A DNA stretch of 64,000 nt. Origin: Ipomoea triloba (taxonomy: Eukaryota; Streptophyta; Magnoliopsida; Solanales; Convolvulaceae). The stretch spans positions 7,646,646 to 7,710,645 of the forward strand of contig NC_044923.1 of the NCBI RefSeq assembly GCF_003576645.1. Direction: 5' to 3'. This document shows positions 38,482 to 51,204 of the stretch, in pieces (position 1 is the first letter of the stretch; each line of letters starts with the position of its first letter). The notes under the pieces are model-generated. The model did no database searches. It had not been told where the DNA came from and was given only the letters and a program-made list of their open reading frames with translations. Both the position numbers and the translations under genes were made by a program.

Positions 38482-39304
38482 ATGGACCCTGGGAATATTG
38501 AATCTGGGCTCAGAAGAAGTGCATCTTATGCACGTTCCAGCAGTTCCCATTCTCTGCGGAGGAGTTCTCGTAACTTGTCATTTTCTATTCCCCCACAGCC
38601 AGAAAGTGATGATGGCAGTGAATCAGTATCAGAAGCGGGAGATATTGGTGATAGGGCACTTTGCAGTGGGAGTGGTAGGCTATTCTTTTCTGTTGAAAAT
38701 GCAGCAGAAAGTGGTATGGTTGTACCTATTGCAGAGGAAGGTATCGATCCAATCGCTACAAACAATGTTTCTCCTCCTGTATCACCATCTATTGCGGATA
38801 TTGCATTGAAGGTGAGTTATTGCTCTTTCTTTTTTCCTTTTTGTTTTCTTGTTTTTTTTTTTTGTTCTGTCTCTCTTTTTTAAAGATGACCCTTCTGTTA
38901 ATTAGTTGAATTGATTAAAGATAGCCTTTTTAAAACCACATTTCCAATTAATTGTGAAAAAAGTGCGATTTGTATGCAGGATTGCAGAAAGGAGGTGCCA
39001 TGGTGGTTGGAATATTTTTCAAGCTTACTGTTTCTTGCTGTTTTTGGAATACTAGGGGTAAATCAAATGCCTTTATAATTGACCTTGTTAATATGTTGAT
39101 TCAAAACCAAATGTTTTTGTTTCCCATTATATGGAAGCATTATTTTGTCATTTGTATAGTGCTGCTGCAATCATCCACCCACATCATGTAGCTAATCTGC
39201 TAAGAGCCTTGCCAACGTTAAAAAGCAAACTTCCACTTCCAATCGGTCCAAAATTCTGCTGCACTGTGAAAACTGTTGCCTTGATATTTCTAATGCCTAT
39301 TTCA

Positions 39305-39351
<47 letters not shown>

Positions 39352-40300
39352 TTTTTNNNNNNNNNNNNNNNNNNNNNNNNNNNNNNNNNNNNNNNNNNNN
39401 NNNNNNNNNNNNNNNNNNNNNNNNNNNNNNNNNNNNNNNNNNNNNNNNNNNNNNNNNNNNNNNNNNNNNNNNNNNNNNNNNNNNNNNNNNNNNNNNNNNN
39501 NNNNNNNNNNNNNNNNNNNNNNNNNNNNNNNNNNNNNNNNNNNNNNNNNNNNNNNNNNNNNNNNNNNNNNNNNNNNNNNNNNNNNNNNNNNNNNNNNNNN
39601 NNNNNNNNNNNNNNNNNNNNNNNNNNNNNNNNNNNNNNNNNNNNNNNNNNNNNNNNNNNNNNNNNNNNNNNNNNNNNNNNNNNNNNNNNNNNNNNNNNNN
39701 NNNNNNNNNNNNNNNNNNNNNNNNNNNNNNNNNNNNNNNNNNNNNNNNNNNNNNNNNNNNNNNNNNNNNNNNNNNNNNNNNNNNNNNNNNNNNNNNNNNN
39801 NNNNNNNNNNNNNNNNNNNNNNNNNNNNNNNNNNNNNNNNNNNNNNNNNNNNNNNNNNNNNNNNNNNNNNNNNNNNNNNNNNNNNNNNNNNNNNNNNNNN
39901 NNNNNNNNNNNNNNNNNNNNNNNNNNNNNNNNNNNNNNNNNNNNNNNNNNNNNNNNNNNNNNNNNNNNNNNNNNNNNNNNNNNNNNNNNNNNNNNNNNNN
40001 NNNNNNNNNNNNNNNNNNNNNNNNNNNNNNNNNNNNNNNNNNNNNNNNNNNNNNNNNNNNNNNNNNNNNNNNNNNNNNNNNNNNNNNNNNNNNNNNNNNN
40101 NNNNNNNNNNNNNNNNNNNNNNNNNNNNNNNNNNNNNNNNNNNNNNNNNNNNNNNNNNNNNNNNNNNNNNNNNNNNNNNNNNNNNNNNNNNNNNNNNNNN
40201 NNNNNNNNNNNNNNNNNNNNNNNNNNNNNNNNNNNNNNNNNNNNNNNNNNNNNNNNNNNNNNNNNNNNNNNNNNNNNNNNNNNNNNNNNNNNNNNNNNNN

Positions 40301-40346
<46 letters not shown>

Positions 40347-42086
40347 TCCACTTCCAATAGGCCTATTTCTAATGCCTATTTCACTCTAATTAAAGGATTC
40401 ATACATCTTTTATGGATACGTAATTTATTAAATCTGATAAAGTTTAATAGGTTACTTCTGGTTAGGATTTTCATTGCCTAATAAAGAACTTGGTTTAGTA
40501 GTTTATCAAAGGTGAAAGATGAAAGGATTATAGGATCAATCAGTTTAATGTCTTCCAAGCATTAGATATACATCTCTTTCTTAAGAACTTTACAATTCTA
40601 ATTTCTATTTGTATGTAATCTGGTCTAGCTTAACTGTGGTCTGTTTGCTGAATTTGCTTACTCTATCACTGTGTTGGTTATTTATTGTGTGCCCTTCAAA
40701 AGTCATCCCTTCTGTTATGTATTATATGCAGGTTTTGCTGAGGTATGCTCTTCAGAAATTGTTTGGACCAGGAAATATTGGTGCCACAAGTGATCGAAGC
40801 TATATGTATCTTGACCTTCCTTCTAATATGGTAACCTTTGTGCTTTGCTTCCTCTTCTTTCTACATGAAAACACATGTCCCAGATAATGCTCAATCTCAC
40901 ATGGAGCCAAGAATTTATATCTTTTGTTTGTTTCATAGGTTGGTTCATTTTTAATGGGTTGGTTTGGCGTGGTTTTCAAAGGACAAATTTCCGAAATTTC
41001 AGATCAGTTGGCCATTGGATTGTCAACTGGTTTTCTGGGAAGCCTTACTACTTTTAGTGGTTGGAACCAGAAGATGCTTGATCTCAGTCTTGAAGGTCGA
41101 TGGGGATTTGCAGTACTTGGCATTCTTATAGGTACCGAATTGTTCTTAGAACAACTTGAGTAAGTTAACGTTTACAACCGTCTTCTGTAGTTTGTGCTGT
41201 CGTTGATGGAGGTTTCGATTCTTGCAGGTTTGTTTCTTGTAGCCTACTCGATTATTTTTGGTATTGAGACTGCGAAAGGCTTTCAATGGATTTTGAGAGA
41301 AACATCTACGAGTAAAAATCCCAGCTCCGAAAGCTCTTGGAAGATGAACAATTTCAAACGGCAAATAACAGTTTCATTAGCGTTGCTGCTTATTCTGGCT
41401 GCTCTATGGAGCATGTGTATAGCGCTGGAGGCCAACGAATTTAAAAGAGGCAACAGTGAATCCCAGTTGTGGTTGGCTTGCCTTGTTGGACCATTTGGCG
41501 TCTGGATCAGGTGGTTCTTAGCACGATTAAACGGACGAGGTCTGGGGAAATCAGGCTCGCTGAAATGGGTACCCTTTGGAACCTTGATCGCCAACGTCTC
41601 TGCAGCCTGCATCATGGCAGCTCTAGCAACCTTAAAGAAAGCGGTAACTTCCGTTATCATTCTGCATTTGCTCTCTTCTTCCTTTTTGTGGCACTCAATA
41701 CACTAACTAGGCTTCTTATATTCACCGTTATGGATTAAACTGTTGGGCGAAGACCTGAAAGACCAAGTCGAGCATACTGAAGGCAGGATGCTGGACCTGG
41801 CTCTTCAAACTTCTGTTCGATACGAACTTGTGTGATTGACAATTTACTCGTGACTTGTGTGTCGATGCAGGTGAAAACGAAGGACTGCGATACTGTTGTT
41901 GCCGGGATTCAGTTTGGGTTGTTGGGTTGTCTTAGTACAGTGTCAACCTTTATTGCTGAATTCCATGCAATGAGAGAGAGCAAATACCCATGGAGAGCAT
42001 ATGCATATACCATGGCTACAATACTTATTTCTTTTACTTTAGGGACTTTATTATACTCTGTACCAGTCTGGACAAAGGGATACTAA
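38482..42086 (+). CDS. FEX: Fluoride exporter, CrcB/FEX family (two fused CrcB domains)
   Basis: Six coding exons: 38482-38811, 38980-39057, 40732-40830, 40939-41131, 41228-41643 and 41871-42086, all GT-AG and frame-consistent. They give 443 aa. The start is ATG at 38482; the frame opens slightly earlier but only with TTG. Residues 1-110 are a Ser/Arg-rich, hydrophilic N-terminal extension. Exon 2 onward encodes two tandem CrcB units: the first with GFLGSLTTFSGWN, the second with GLLGCLSTVSTFIAEF, the Fluc/FEX channel signature around the pore Phe and Ser/Thr track. Several hydrophobic membrane segments are visible. The family exports toxic fluoride across the plasma membrane; in eukaryotes the two halves are fused (established knowledge). 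A 944 N gap lies in intron 2 and does not touch the coding sequence. In-frame reading past the exon 5 donor gives a spurious alternative end. Confidence 0.92.
39357..40300. other. Assembly gap (944 N) inside FEX intron 2
   Basis: N run bordered by T homopolymers on both sides. The sequence TTTCTAATGCCTATTTCACT occurs just before the left T run and again just after the right one, suggesting duplicated contig ends. Confidence 0.97.
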
Positions 42087-42899
42087 CCAGAGGATTAGAG
42101 GATGATGTTTATGCAAAATCCTAGCTAGAAATTAGAGATAGAAATAGGGGATCTAAGCTATTAGGGGAAAATATAAAGTGATCATGATACATTGTGATTT
42201 CATTATGAATATGTTGAACACACTTGAGTAAACTGCATGAGCTTTCTTGGTAAAATCAGAGTCTGAAACACTATTTTGGTCAGTTTTAATATTTAGTTCT
42301 ATTTTCATTAATTATTGAGACAAGCCACTTGACCATAAGTTTCTTGAAGGTGCCCTACGAGACTAGCTTAGTTGGTTTGACCGATTATCCTAAAACTTTG
42401 TTCCAACGGTAGTGTAGGGATTCAAATGATCAAATCCCACTAGAAACTTGAGAGGTCATTGTGAGACCTTAATCGATCAGAGATGATGTAGACTTTTATG
42501 AATAGAGTGTACAGGCAAGAGGTGGGAACCTGAGGACTGACTAGGTGTCTTGTGATTTATTTCCTCCGGCCCCTGTTGGGGTGGTTCTGGGGACTTAAAA
42601 ATTAGTGTGACGTAAGTTGGGAAACCTAAGGTATCGAAAAAGAAAGTTTCTTGGAGGTGTTTTACATTGGTTGGTCTATTGAGTTGCAGAGTTTAGAAAC
42701 ATGATAGACAGTTTGATAACCAACTAGTGTGAAGGTAAGAATTGAAATTTATAATTAAGTCAACATGATACAGATAGGATTCACTGAGACAGTGAAAAAG
42801 CATTTCAGCACCACTGGAAGAATAACATGATGACAAACTAGGATCAAAAGAAAAAAACAAAAAAAAGATGTCTGGTTTCTGTTCTTCAATCTGCAGGTT
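42087..42899. other. Intergenic between convergent FEX and LRR-RLK; possible SINE
   Basis: Holds 3' flanks of both genes. 42365-42640 has GCTTAGTTGGTTTGACCGA and, later, GGATTCAAATGATCAAATCCC, which resemble degenerate Pol III boxes; it may be an old SINE (low confidence). Confidence 0.4.
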
Positions 42900-44859
42900 T
42901 TAGTAATCAGAGTCAAGCAAAGAGGGTGATGTTCTTGAGGTTGGTGTTTCTGATTTAGCTTCACATAATTGGTGGCTATTATCCCCATCAATCAGCCGAA
43001 CACCCTCAATCATCTTAACAACCTCTCCAATCTTAGGCCTTTGATCAGGCATCCTCACCACACATGACAGAGCTATCTGCAACATCTCCACCATCTCTTC
43101 CTCAATGTTTGGAGACCTGAGCAGCTCCACATCAAACACTTCTGCGGTCCACTCTTCCCGGACGACCGAATGCACCCACCGGACCAAATGTATGATCTCG
43201 TCCCCGCTCGTCGTGTGCACGGGGGACTTCCCGGTGAGGAGCTCAAGCAACAACACGCCAAAGCTGAACACATCAGACGCCTGTGTTGCCTTTCTGGTGT
43301 CCATAACTTCTGGGGCCCGGTACCCAGCCGCACGTGCTAGGGGCGGAGGCAACGACCCCATGATCGCTGACAGACCAACGTCGGCTACACAGCCGTATCG
43401 CCTCGAGTTGAGAAAGATGTTCGAGGATTTAATGTTGCCGTGTACCATCTTCCCCCCATTTGCTCCATGGATCCCTGCAATTCCCCTCGCTGCACCTATG
43501 CCTATCTTCACCCGCGTTTCCCAATCCAAAGGTACCATATTTTCTCCCCTATTTCCTGCACATTGAGATATATATATATATATGTCAGAGATTGAAGAAA
43601 GATTCATACATACATTATATTTATACATATTACATACCATGCAACATTGCAGCAACACTGCCTTGGCTGAAAAAGTCACAGACAATGAGCTTCTCTTCTT
43701 TGGAATAGTAGTATGCTCTGAGCTCAATCACATTCTCATGTTTTATGCTTCCCACAACCTCCATTTGCTGCTCGAATTCCTTCATCCCGACGCCCACTTC
43801 CTTCAACCTCTTCACCACCACCGTCGTGGCATCCTCTAGTATCGCTTTGTAAACCATACCGAACGTTCCTTTCCCAAGAACCTCTGCTGAAGCTCTCAGG
43901 AGGTCCTCTAAATCGAACGCATAGTTACACCCCTCGAAGAAAACCAGACTATTGTTTGCACCTTGCCCCCGTGAAATCGCCTTTTCGGGTGACATAATAC
44001 GCCCCTTCTCCAGTTTCCCCAGGAAACCCACATCGCGTTTCCTTCTCAGACAGCAAACAAGAAACACAAAACCAAACCCAAGAATGGCAATTACACTCCC
44101 AGAAGCTACAATTCCAAGCAAAGCTTTTTCACTCAATTTTCCAGTGTTGTGTTGGGGAGGCAAGGAAACAATAGGGGGACTAGAAACAGAGAAATCTAAG
44201 AAAGAAACATCATTTCCAAGAAACACACTTTTGGGAAACCTTTGAAGTGACTTTGGCACAAATCCAGTAAGATCATTGTTAGACAAATTCAAATTCTGCA
44301 GCCTAGGTAAATGCAAGTCAGGGATTTCCCCTGAGATAGAATTGTTAGCAAGGTTTAAGGAAGCAAGACGAGTCAAACCCGAAATCGAATAAGGAATGCT
44401 GCCATTAAACCCATTGTTAGACAAGTTAACACTAGTAAGATTCTTCCAGACAGAGAAATCAGAAGGCAAAGGACCAGACAAATTGTTGTGCTGCAAATAA
44501 AGGCAAGACAAGTTCTTCAAGTTACCAAAATCTGGAGGGAAATTCCCAGAAATCCCATTGGATCTGAGGCTCAAGATCTGCAATGCTGACAAGCGGCTAA
44601 GAGTATTGTTTGGAATTGGGCCATTAAACCCAACCCCAGGTAGCCTCAATGCTATCACTCTTGACCCATCTCCATTGCAGCTCACCCCAGTCCAATTCTT
44701 GCACACAGGCACCCTCTCATCCCAGTTCAGAGCCCTTGAATGAGGGAGTTCTTTAACAAACTCCAGCAATGCCTGCTTATCATCCTCAACAATGGTGGCA
44801 TTGCCTTCTGACAAGACCAATAGCCACCATATCAGACCCAATTTTCTCAGCCCCTCCAT
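42900..44859 (-). CDS. LRR receptor-like kinase, predicted inactive (LRR-III type)
   Basis: Two coding exons, 44859-43638 and 43555-42900, joined in phase 1 at MLHG/NRGE (donor GTATGT, acceptor TGTGCAG), give 625 aa. In order: a hydrophobic N terminus ([10 protein letters not shown]) fitting a signal peptide; an LRR N-cap with WTGVSCN (about 56-62); about five leucine-rich repeats (70-205); a Ser/Pro linker; a membrane segment at 246-271; the juxtamembrane CCLRRKR; and a kinase domain from about 325. The glycine loop [11 protein letters not shown] and Lys350 are kept, but HRD is HGN (446) and DFG is DVG (466), so phosphotransfer is unlikely. This matches the plant group annotated as probable inactive receptor kinases. 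Ligand and partners are unknown. A TATA-like CTATATATAG lies about 110 bp upstream. Confidence 0.92.
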
Positions 44860-44967
44860 TCAAGATTCTTTTTTGATCAATATTTCAAACTCTTGAACAC
44901 ATTTTGGAGCTAGGAAGAAGAAGGGGTGGGAGCTTAAAGCAAAAAACACACACTGACAGGTGACAAC

Positions 44968-44977
44968 TATATATAGG
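44968..44977 (-). promoter_or_regulatory. TATA-box candidate of the LRR-RLK gene
   Basis: CTATATATAG (self-complementary) about 110 bp upstream of the RLK start codon, a normal plant spacing if the leader is about 80 bp. Not tested. Confidence 0.5.
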
Positions 44978-44999
44978 AAGGAAGAGAAGCAGATTCCAA

Positions 45000-46979
45000 G
45001 AATGGTGTGTGGGAAAGAAGAGTGGGGATTATTTAATTTAAAGAACTGGAGATCACAAGGTTTGGAAGTTGGAACTTGGAAGGAATAGAGGGAATTCTTG
45101 TTTAATTTAAAGGAGGGTTCTTTGGATCTTTGCCTTTGGGCCTGAAAGACTGGAACTCTGAACATGCTTTTTCTTTTTGTTGTTTTTTTTTTTGAAAACT
45201 TTTCTTTTTGTTGTTTTGTTTGCTCTTTTGCTTTTTCATTCCCCTTTGGTTTTTAAAATCTGGTTTTTATAGCATGAGTGCCAAATCCAAGAACTTGATT
45301 CTGTAAAAGACAGGACTTCACATATTTTACAGCCATTTATACCTGGAGAAGTGAGCTATGGCAATAGTACAGTACCATATTGTCCCCCTTTTATTGGGGG
45401 CTGGGAAAGGTTTCTGGGCAGAAAATTCCATGATCAGCCTTAGGGTTTCACAATTCACATATCAAAAAATGGGATGATAAAGTCATCATGGCTCTAAACT
45501 TGCTCACTAATCATTCCTTTATAGCCCATCATTCCTTTATATAGCATATAGGTCAAACTTTTTATACTTTCATTCAAATCCAGTTTCCCAATTGGCATCA
45601 GATCTGGGCAATGAGTATAATGCAAGGTGCACATGATGATGCAATTGACTTACCTAGATGTTTGATTTCAAATGTTAAAGATACTTTGATGTTATAGATT
45701 TTTCCCTTTTTTTGGCCAATTAAAAGAAGACAGAGATTAGTGAATTTTTCAACTTTTTTTTTTTACCATTGTATCGTATTTTAAGATTTTAGTCTTTAAA
45801 GATCCAAGATAAATAGTTCTATCTTTGGCACACAAATACTCCAGCTAAGCCTTTCAACTGGTTAGAGACTTCTCAAGAGTGTAGCAAATTAAATAGTTTT
45901 AAGTTTTAACTATAATTTCAAATATTTACTTTAAATATAACAATTGATTACTTAAATAACGGAAAATGGTGGGTGTACTCCATGGAGTATAACTCTCCTT
46001 TTTATTAATCCATCAAAGCATGACACATAGGATGGATTAAAAAATTAGAGTAGAAAATGAAAATCTATGTAGTATTAGTCTTTAATAACTAAATAACTAA
46101 TGTTTTAATGATAGTATATTTGGTAACATTATTCATAGAAGATAAAAAAGAAATAAATTTTAAATTTGGTTGTGTACTTGTTTTTTAGGTGATGAAATAT
46201 TGGTAATTGGCCTAATTCAGTCATTCAGTTGGTGCAATTCAACAATATTAGAAGGCTCGATAGAGTGGCTTAAGATCTAGAAGTTCATCAATCTAGTGCA
46301 TACTATCTGACAAGTGTGAACCACAATTATTACATTTACAATGAAATCACTATCAAGGCATGAAACATGAATCGTCTTCTTGGTTTCTGTAACTTAGCCT
46401 TTTAGTATTTTTAGGAATATATTAATATAAATAGTATTTCTTCACATTGTACTCAAATTGACTCTTGGCAATTGAATTATTATTCTACTCATTTTTACAT
46501 TCTAAACACTTAACTAATATAGATAACTATACACTTACTTTAATTTTTTATTTTCACCAATCCTATTGTGACTTATTAACATACTAAAATTAAATTTAAT
46601 GCCCCAATGTTAGACTAAACCTGTCAGTAAGTATATATGTTACAAAAATTTTATAATATATTTTTATAAATAAAATAGTAATTTCACGTTTATAATTCAC
46701 AATAGTATTATCATTTTTTAAATTTAAGAGTAGCAATCATTTTCACTATTTGAGATTTTAAAATTTTTCATATTTTATTAGTATGAAAAATTTTCCAAAA
46801 GTTAAAGCTAGCAAAGCATTATTATGAAATAATCAGTTTTGGTGCAAGGGAGTCTTTACATCATCACCTAAGTGGACAATTATATTGTACTAAGTACTAA
46901 CTAAAGGCAACAATCATTTCTTGTACTTTATCCTGCCCTATTCAGTATTGTTCGCCACCACAAATTCTTCTTTTTCTTA
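45000..46979. other. Intergenic upstream of LRR-RLK
   Basis: Promoter-side DNA of the RLK gene, then AT-rich spacer. No coding or clear repeat structure found. Confidence 0.5.
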
Positions 46980-46989
46980 ATTTAAAATT

Positions 46990-47597
46990 GAGTTTTTTCC
47001 ACTTTTTGTCCTATGACTTTAGTGCCTCTGTCAATTTAAGTACACGACTTTCATTCCTGACATAAGTAGTGCTTGACTTTAATTTTTTTGCCACTTTTAG
47101 TCCTTGACTTTGAATTTTTTTTTTTTCCACTTTTAGTCCTTTCGACCATTTGAGCTACAACTTTTAATCGAAATCAACAAACTGTTGTGCCATTAAGGTT
47201 AAATAACATTTAATGTATTTAGGGATTTATCTATAGACAATTTTATCCTTAATGGCACAACAGTTGTTGATTCCGATTAAAAGTTATCGCTTAAAAAGAG
47301 AAGCAGAACAAACACATAACGTTTCTTTTTCCTATTTTTTATCTGATTTTATTTATAAATATATTTAGCGCTTTATCAAAAGACACTTTTACTCTTAATG
47401 GCACAACAATTTGTTGATTTCGATTAAAAGTTGTCGCTCGGATGGCCGAAAGGACTAAAAGTGGAAAAAAAAATCAAAGTCAAGGACTAAAAGTGGCAAA
47501 AAAATTAAAGTCAAGCACTACTTATGTCAGGAATGAAAGTCGTGTACCTAAATTGACAGAAGCACTAAAGTCATAGGACCAAAAGTGGAAAAAACTC
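46990..47597. mobile_element. Mutator-like foldback MITE, 608 bp, with 10 bp target duplication
   Basis: Terminal inverted repeats of about 215 bp, nearly identical (GAGTTTTTTCCACTTTT at the left, AAAAGTGGAAAAAACTC at the right). It is flanked by direct repeats ATTTAAAATT (46980-46989 and 47598-47607). Long TIRs with a 9-11 bp target duplication are the hallmark of Mutator-like elements. No transposase; non-autonomous. Confidence 0.85.
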
Positions 47598-47904
47598 ATT
47601 TAAAATTTCTTTATCATTTCCTCTCCTCCCAGAAACATTCTCCGGCAGTAAGTGCCACAGTTTTCAATTTTGGTAATCTATACCTTAATTAATTTATCCA
47701 ATATTTGTATATTTTTTGAAAATCTCATGGCTCTTTATAAGAAACGGGATGTTACCACACTACATAATAGTTGGCTAATCCATCCAATATGTTTGTGTTT
47801 TACGTTGAGAATATTCTACGCTACATTAAAAAAAAAAGGAGTGAATAATGGGTTTATAATATTTTGAGTTGTGCTAGGTAATTTATTGGATTCAAACTTT
47901 TAGG

Positions 47905-48090
47905 ACCCGTTTAAAAACTTGAAAAATATTTTTCAGAAAATGATTTCTAAAAAATGACTCATTTTCAGAAAATATTTTAATTTTTTTTTTTTTTTTTGTG
48001 TTTGGCTGAATGTCTGAAAACTATATATTTTTTTGTTTGGCTAAGAGTTAAATTTTTTTTTCTATTTGGCTCATTTTCCTGAAAATAAAC
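47905..48090. mobile_element. MITE relic of the GGAAAATG/CATTTTCC family (copy 2)
   Basis: Contains TTTTCAGAAAATGATTTC, GACTCATTTTCAGAAAATA and TGTGTTTGGCTGAATG; related to 245-390 and 56612-56765. A T run interrupts it. Confidence 0.5.
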
Positions 48091-48176
48091 ATGTTATTTG
48101 TAATAACAACAACAACAACACCAATAATATGTTGTGATTTTTTCAAAAAAAAAATGTGGTGACGATGGTGGTATTG

Positions 48177-50960
48177 TAACACCCCCAAATTCACATACGT
48201 GCCTAGGCTAAATGCATTAAAGCTTAAGGCATGATTAAAGGATTATAACCAATTGGCTACTATCATTAAATTGATAAAGCCCAAAACATATAGGATGCTA
48301 CTGTCGTAGCTATCCATACTGGGATAGCTGCAAGGCTAAATCATCAAATTAAACATTCATAATCCTAATTATATTCATAAGGGTCATAGACTCGGTGTCT
48401 AGGCACCATATATACAAAATTCATAAGGTAAGTCTAAATGGAAAGCTAAACATTAGAGTCATTACATGCTCTACAAAATAGTCAACACTAATGAAACTAC
48501 CTAGGAGCTAGATTCAAAACAAGACAACTCCATCTAACTCCTCTAGCACACTCGGCTCATATCGTCCAGATCCTAAAATGGGTTAAGTAAAACAAGTAGA
48601 AAACACCCGGTTAGCATAATTGCTAGTATAAACCACTCTACCTTGTAAAATAGTTTATACATATATAGATTGAAAAACTTGAGGTTTGATACACATAATC
48701 ACATTATACATCAACTTGCAACATATAATTTCATGGGATATACCATACTAGATATCATGTAGAACCATGGATATACAATACTAGGCATCATATAGAATCA
48801 TGGATGCACAATTCTAGATATCATATAGATTCATGAGAATACAATATCAAATGACATATTCATTGAACAGGTTGCATACATAGCATATTCGTTTTCAAAC
48901 TAAGTCACATAGATCATACTCACATGATTATGGATGTAATTAGAAAATGTTTCAATGCTTGAGTAAAAAGATGTTAAGTGACATGGATAATTATAACATC
49001 ATGAAGAATTCATTTATGCTAGCAAGGTAAGGAAATGGTTTACTCATATCATAATGTATAACTATCATACTCATCATCAAGAGTGAGAAATGGCTCATAG
49101 CAAAAGATATAAGTATACTTTCTCAATACTTTACTTGGGATCAATAATCTCATCATAAGAAAATATACATTTCTTTATAATAATACTGGAGGAAACCTTT
49201 CATCAAGTACTTTCATCATTCTCATACATGAAGGGAGGTGAGGTCACCACCATATGTGTGTGACCTCACTGAGGACTGAGTCACGAAGATCTGCTTCATT
49301 ATAAATCATCATAACTCATAAATCACATGTGGAATCAGGACCGCTACCTTGCACACCCCTAACTGGGATTCCAATCCCAGCAAGTAATAGCTCAAGTCCT
49401 AAAGTAAGCTCAAGATTTTTCTACCAAACTACTTTTCTACATAATCCAAGATTTTCTACTGGATTTCATGTCATCATTTCATCATATCATGTTATCATAT
49501 CGTGCCATCATATCATTTCATCATTTCTGTCGAAAGGACTGCAGTCCAGTCCGGTCCTCCAAAAATATAGATTTTCTTAGATCCCCTTTCTTAAAAAGAT
49601 TGATAATATAATCTTTAAAGATTTCTTCATGATAGATCCAAAAATGGAGAATAAGACACTTATATGGTTTTATATGCACATGAAATCAAACTAGTATAGA
49701 TATAGATTTAAAAAGGGTTTTAATGTGAAAATATATTTATAATACACATGTATTCATTCTCATAAGTTTCATGATAAGAGCATAGTCTTTTATGCAATAT
49801 ATGCGGGTTTGGTAAATATAGACATAGGCATGAGGTTGCAAATAAATGCACAAGCAATAATTACATAGATGATTCTACTCATCATCATACTTCTAGCATG
49901 ACATTTTGATGTCAAAGATAGAATGCATAACATTCACTTTTCTTTTCAAAATTTCCATACTTCAACTCAGGATCCTATTTGCAAATAGGAGCACCATAAA
50001 TCATTTCACAATCCCATTCTTTCAATAAATAGGGATTTCATGTTTAAGCTCATAGATTATCTCATAATTCCATTTCAACTAGGAACATCATACTTTAATC
50101 ACATAATTCACTTCATAATTTCAGTTTATGTAGGAATATCATGCTCATTCATATTGCTCATTTCATAGCATTATTTCATATAATAATATCAAGCTTAGAC
50201 ACATAGCTTAATCAAGATACCACTTTTCATGAAAACATCATACTTGGGCGCATAACTTAATCATAAAATCATATCATATAGAAGTATCATCATATTTAAT
50301 CTCATAATGTCATTCCACAAGGGAATATCATGCTAGATCACATAAGAACATATCGAATAGGAATATCACATTTAATCAACAATTTATCTCATCATAGGTA
50401 ACCAATAGATCAAGCACCCGGACTCACAAATGCGAGGTGGCCGGACCCAATAGGCAAGGGTTACGCCCCAAAATCAGTGAGCCCATCATTCCCCGCGAGA
50501 TTGGAAGTAGGGCGTCGAAGCCCACCGCCAAGACCTTGCGGGGCTAGGGTCTTGGAGTGGCAGGGCTCCTAGCCCTACCACCCTCGACCTGCGCACCTCG
50601 CAGGGCCAAATCCGCGGGCCCCTAAGGCCTATGGGAGGCTCTGCTCCCTCTTGCGGGGTAGCCCACGAGATTGGCTGAGAGTGGAACAGAGTCCAGCTCT
50701 AGCCATTTTCTTCCACCTACAACCTTAAAACTTCCATTTCCTAGACCTTGGCATGACCTCAACACATCAACAATGATATTATTTCATACAAACATCAACA
50801 ATAAATCAATATATTCATCAAATAAATCACACATCATCAACCAAGCTCATCACCAGAGCACCCCTACAAATATTCACATTTTACAGACACATTTTATCAA
50901 AGAACCCATTTGTTAAAGTTATACAAATTCTAAATACTGATATATAAAATCCCTAAAGTT
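48177..50960. mobile_element. Long repeat of uncertain class, LTR-like left edge
   Basis: Starts TGTAACACCCCCAAATTCAC; its reverse complement GGGGGTGTTACA is a common 3' end of plant LTR retrotransposons, suggesting a minus-strand LTR or solo LTR. The interior is AT-rich with repeated ATCATATCATTTCATC words and a GC-rich patch at 50415-50650. No protein domain and no matching target duplication were found. It could instead be interior of the Helitron whose 3' end follows at 51178. Confidence 0.35.
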
Positions 50961-50969
50961 TTAGTACTA

Positions 50970-51178
50970 GATACTTACATCTACACATTAGCTATTAATT
51001 CAACAATTATTTGGTCTCAAACAAGGATAATATTAAAAAAAATATAACCGATCCAAATCATCTTTTCAATTGCACTATATAATACGGAGTATTTGATATT
51101 ATAATTTATATAATTATATATCGATCTAAATATTCTTAAAATATTATAGTAATCCATTCCGTGCATTGCATGAGTGAA
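50970..51178 (+). mobile_element. Helitron 3' terminus (copy B)
   Basis: About 200 bp matching the reverse complement of 16167-16380, for example ACATTAGCTATTAATT and TTCAATTGCACTATATAAT. It ends with the decayed hairpin CCGTGCATTGCATGAG and GTGAAAATAT. The CTRR end has been lost or replaced by an (AAT)n tract at 51181-51200. It lies just upstream of the TAF1C-like gene leader. Confidence 0.7.
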
Positions 51179-51204
51179 AATATAATAATAATAATAATAA
51201 AATC

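Noticed and set aside
39131..40360. Open frames across the second N gap
   Set aside because: Gap and homopolymer artefacts inside FEX intron 2.
43105..43708. Plus-strand frames opposite the LRR-RLK kinase domain
   Set aside because: Antisense shadows of a well-supported kinase exon.
48177..50960. Repeated ATCATATCATTTCATC words as a CRISPR-like or satellite array
   Set aside because: No regular unit or spacer length; simple AT-rich word bias within a larger repeat, and the genome is eukaryotic.
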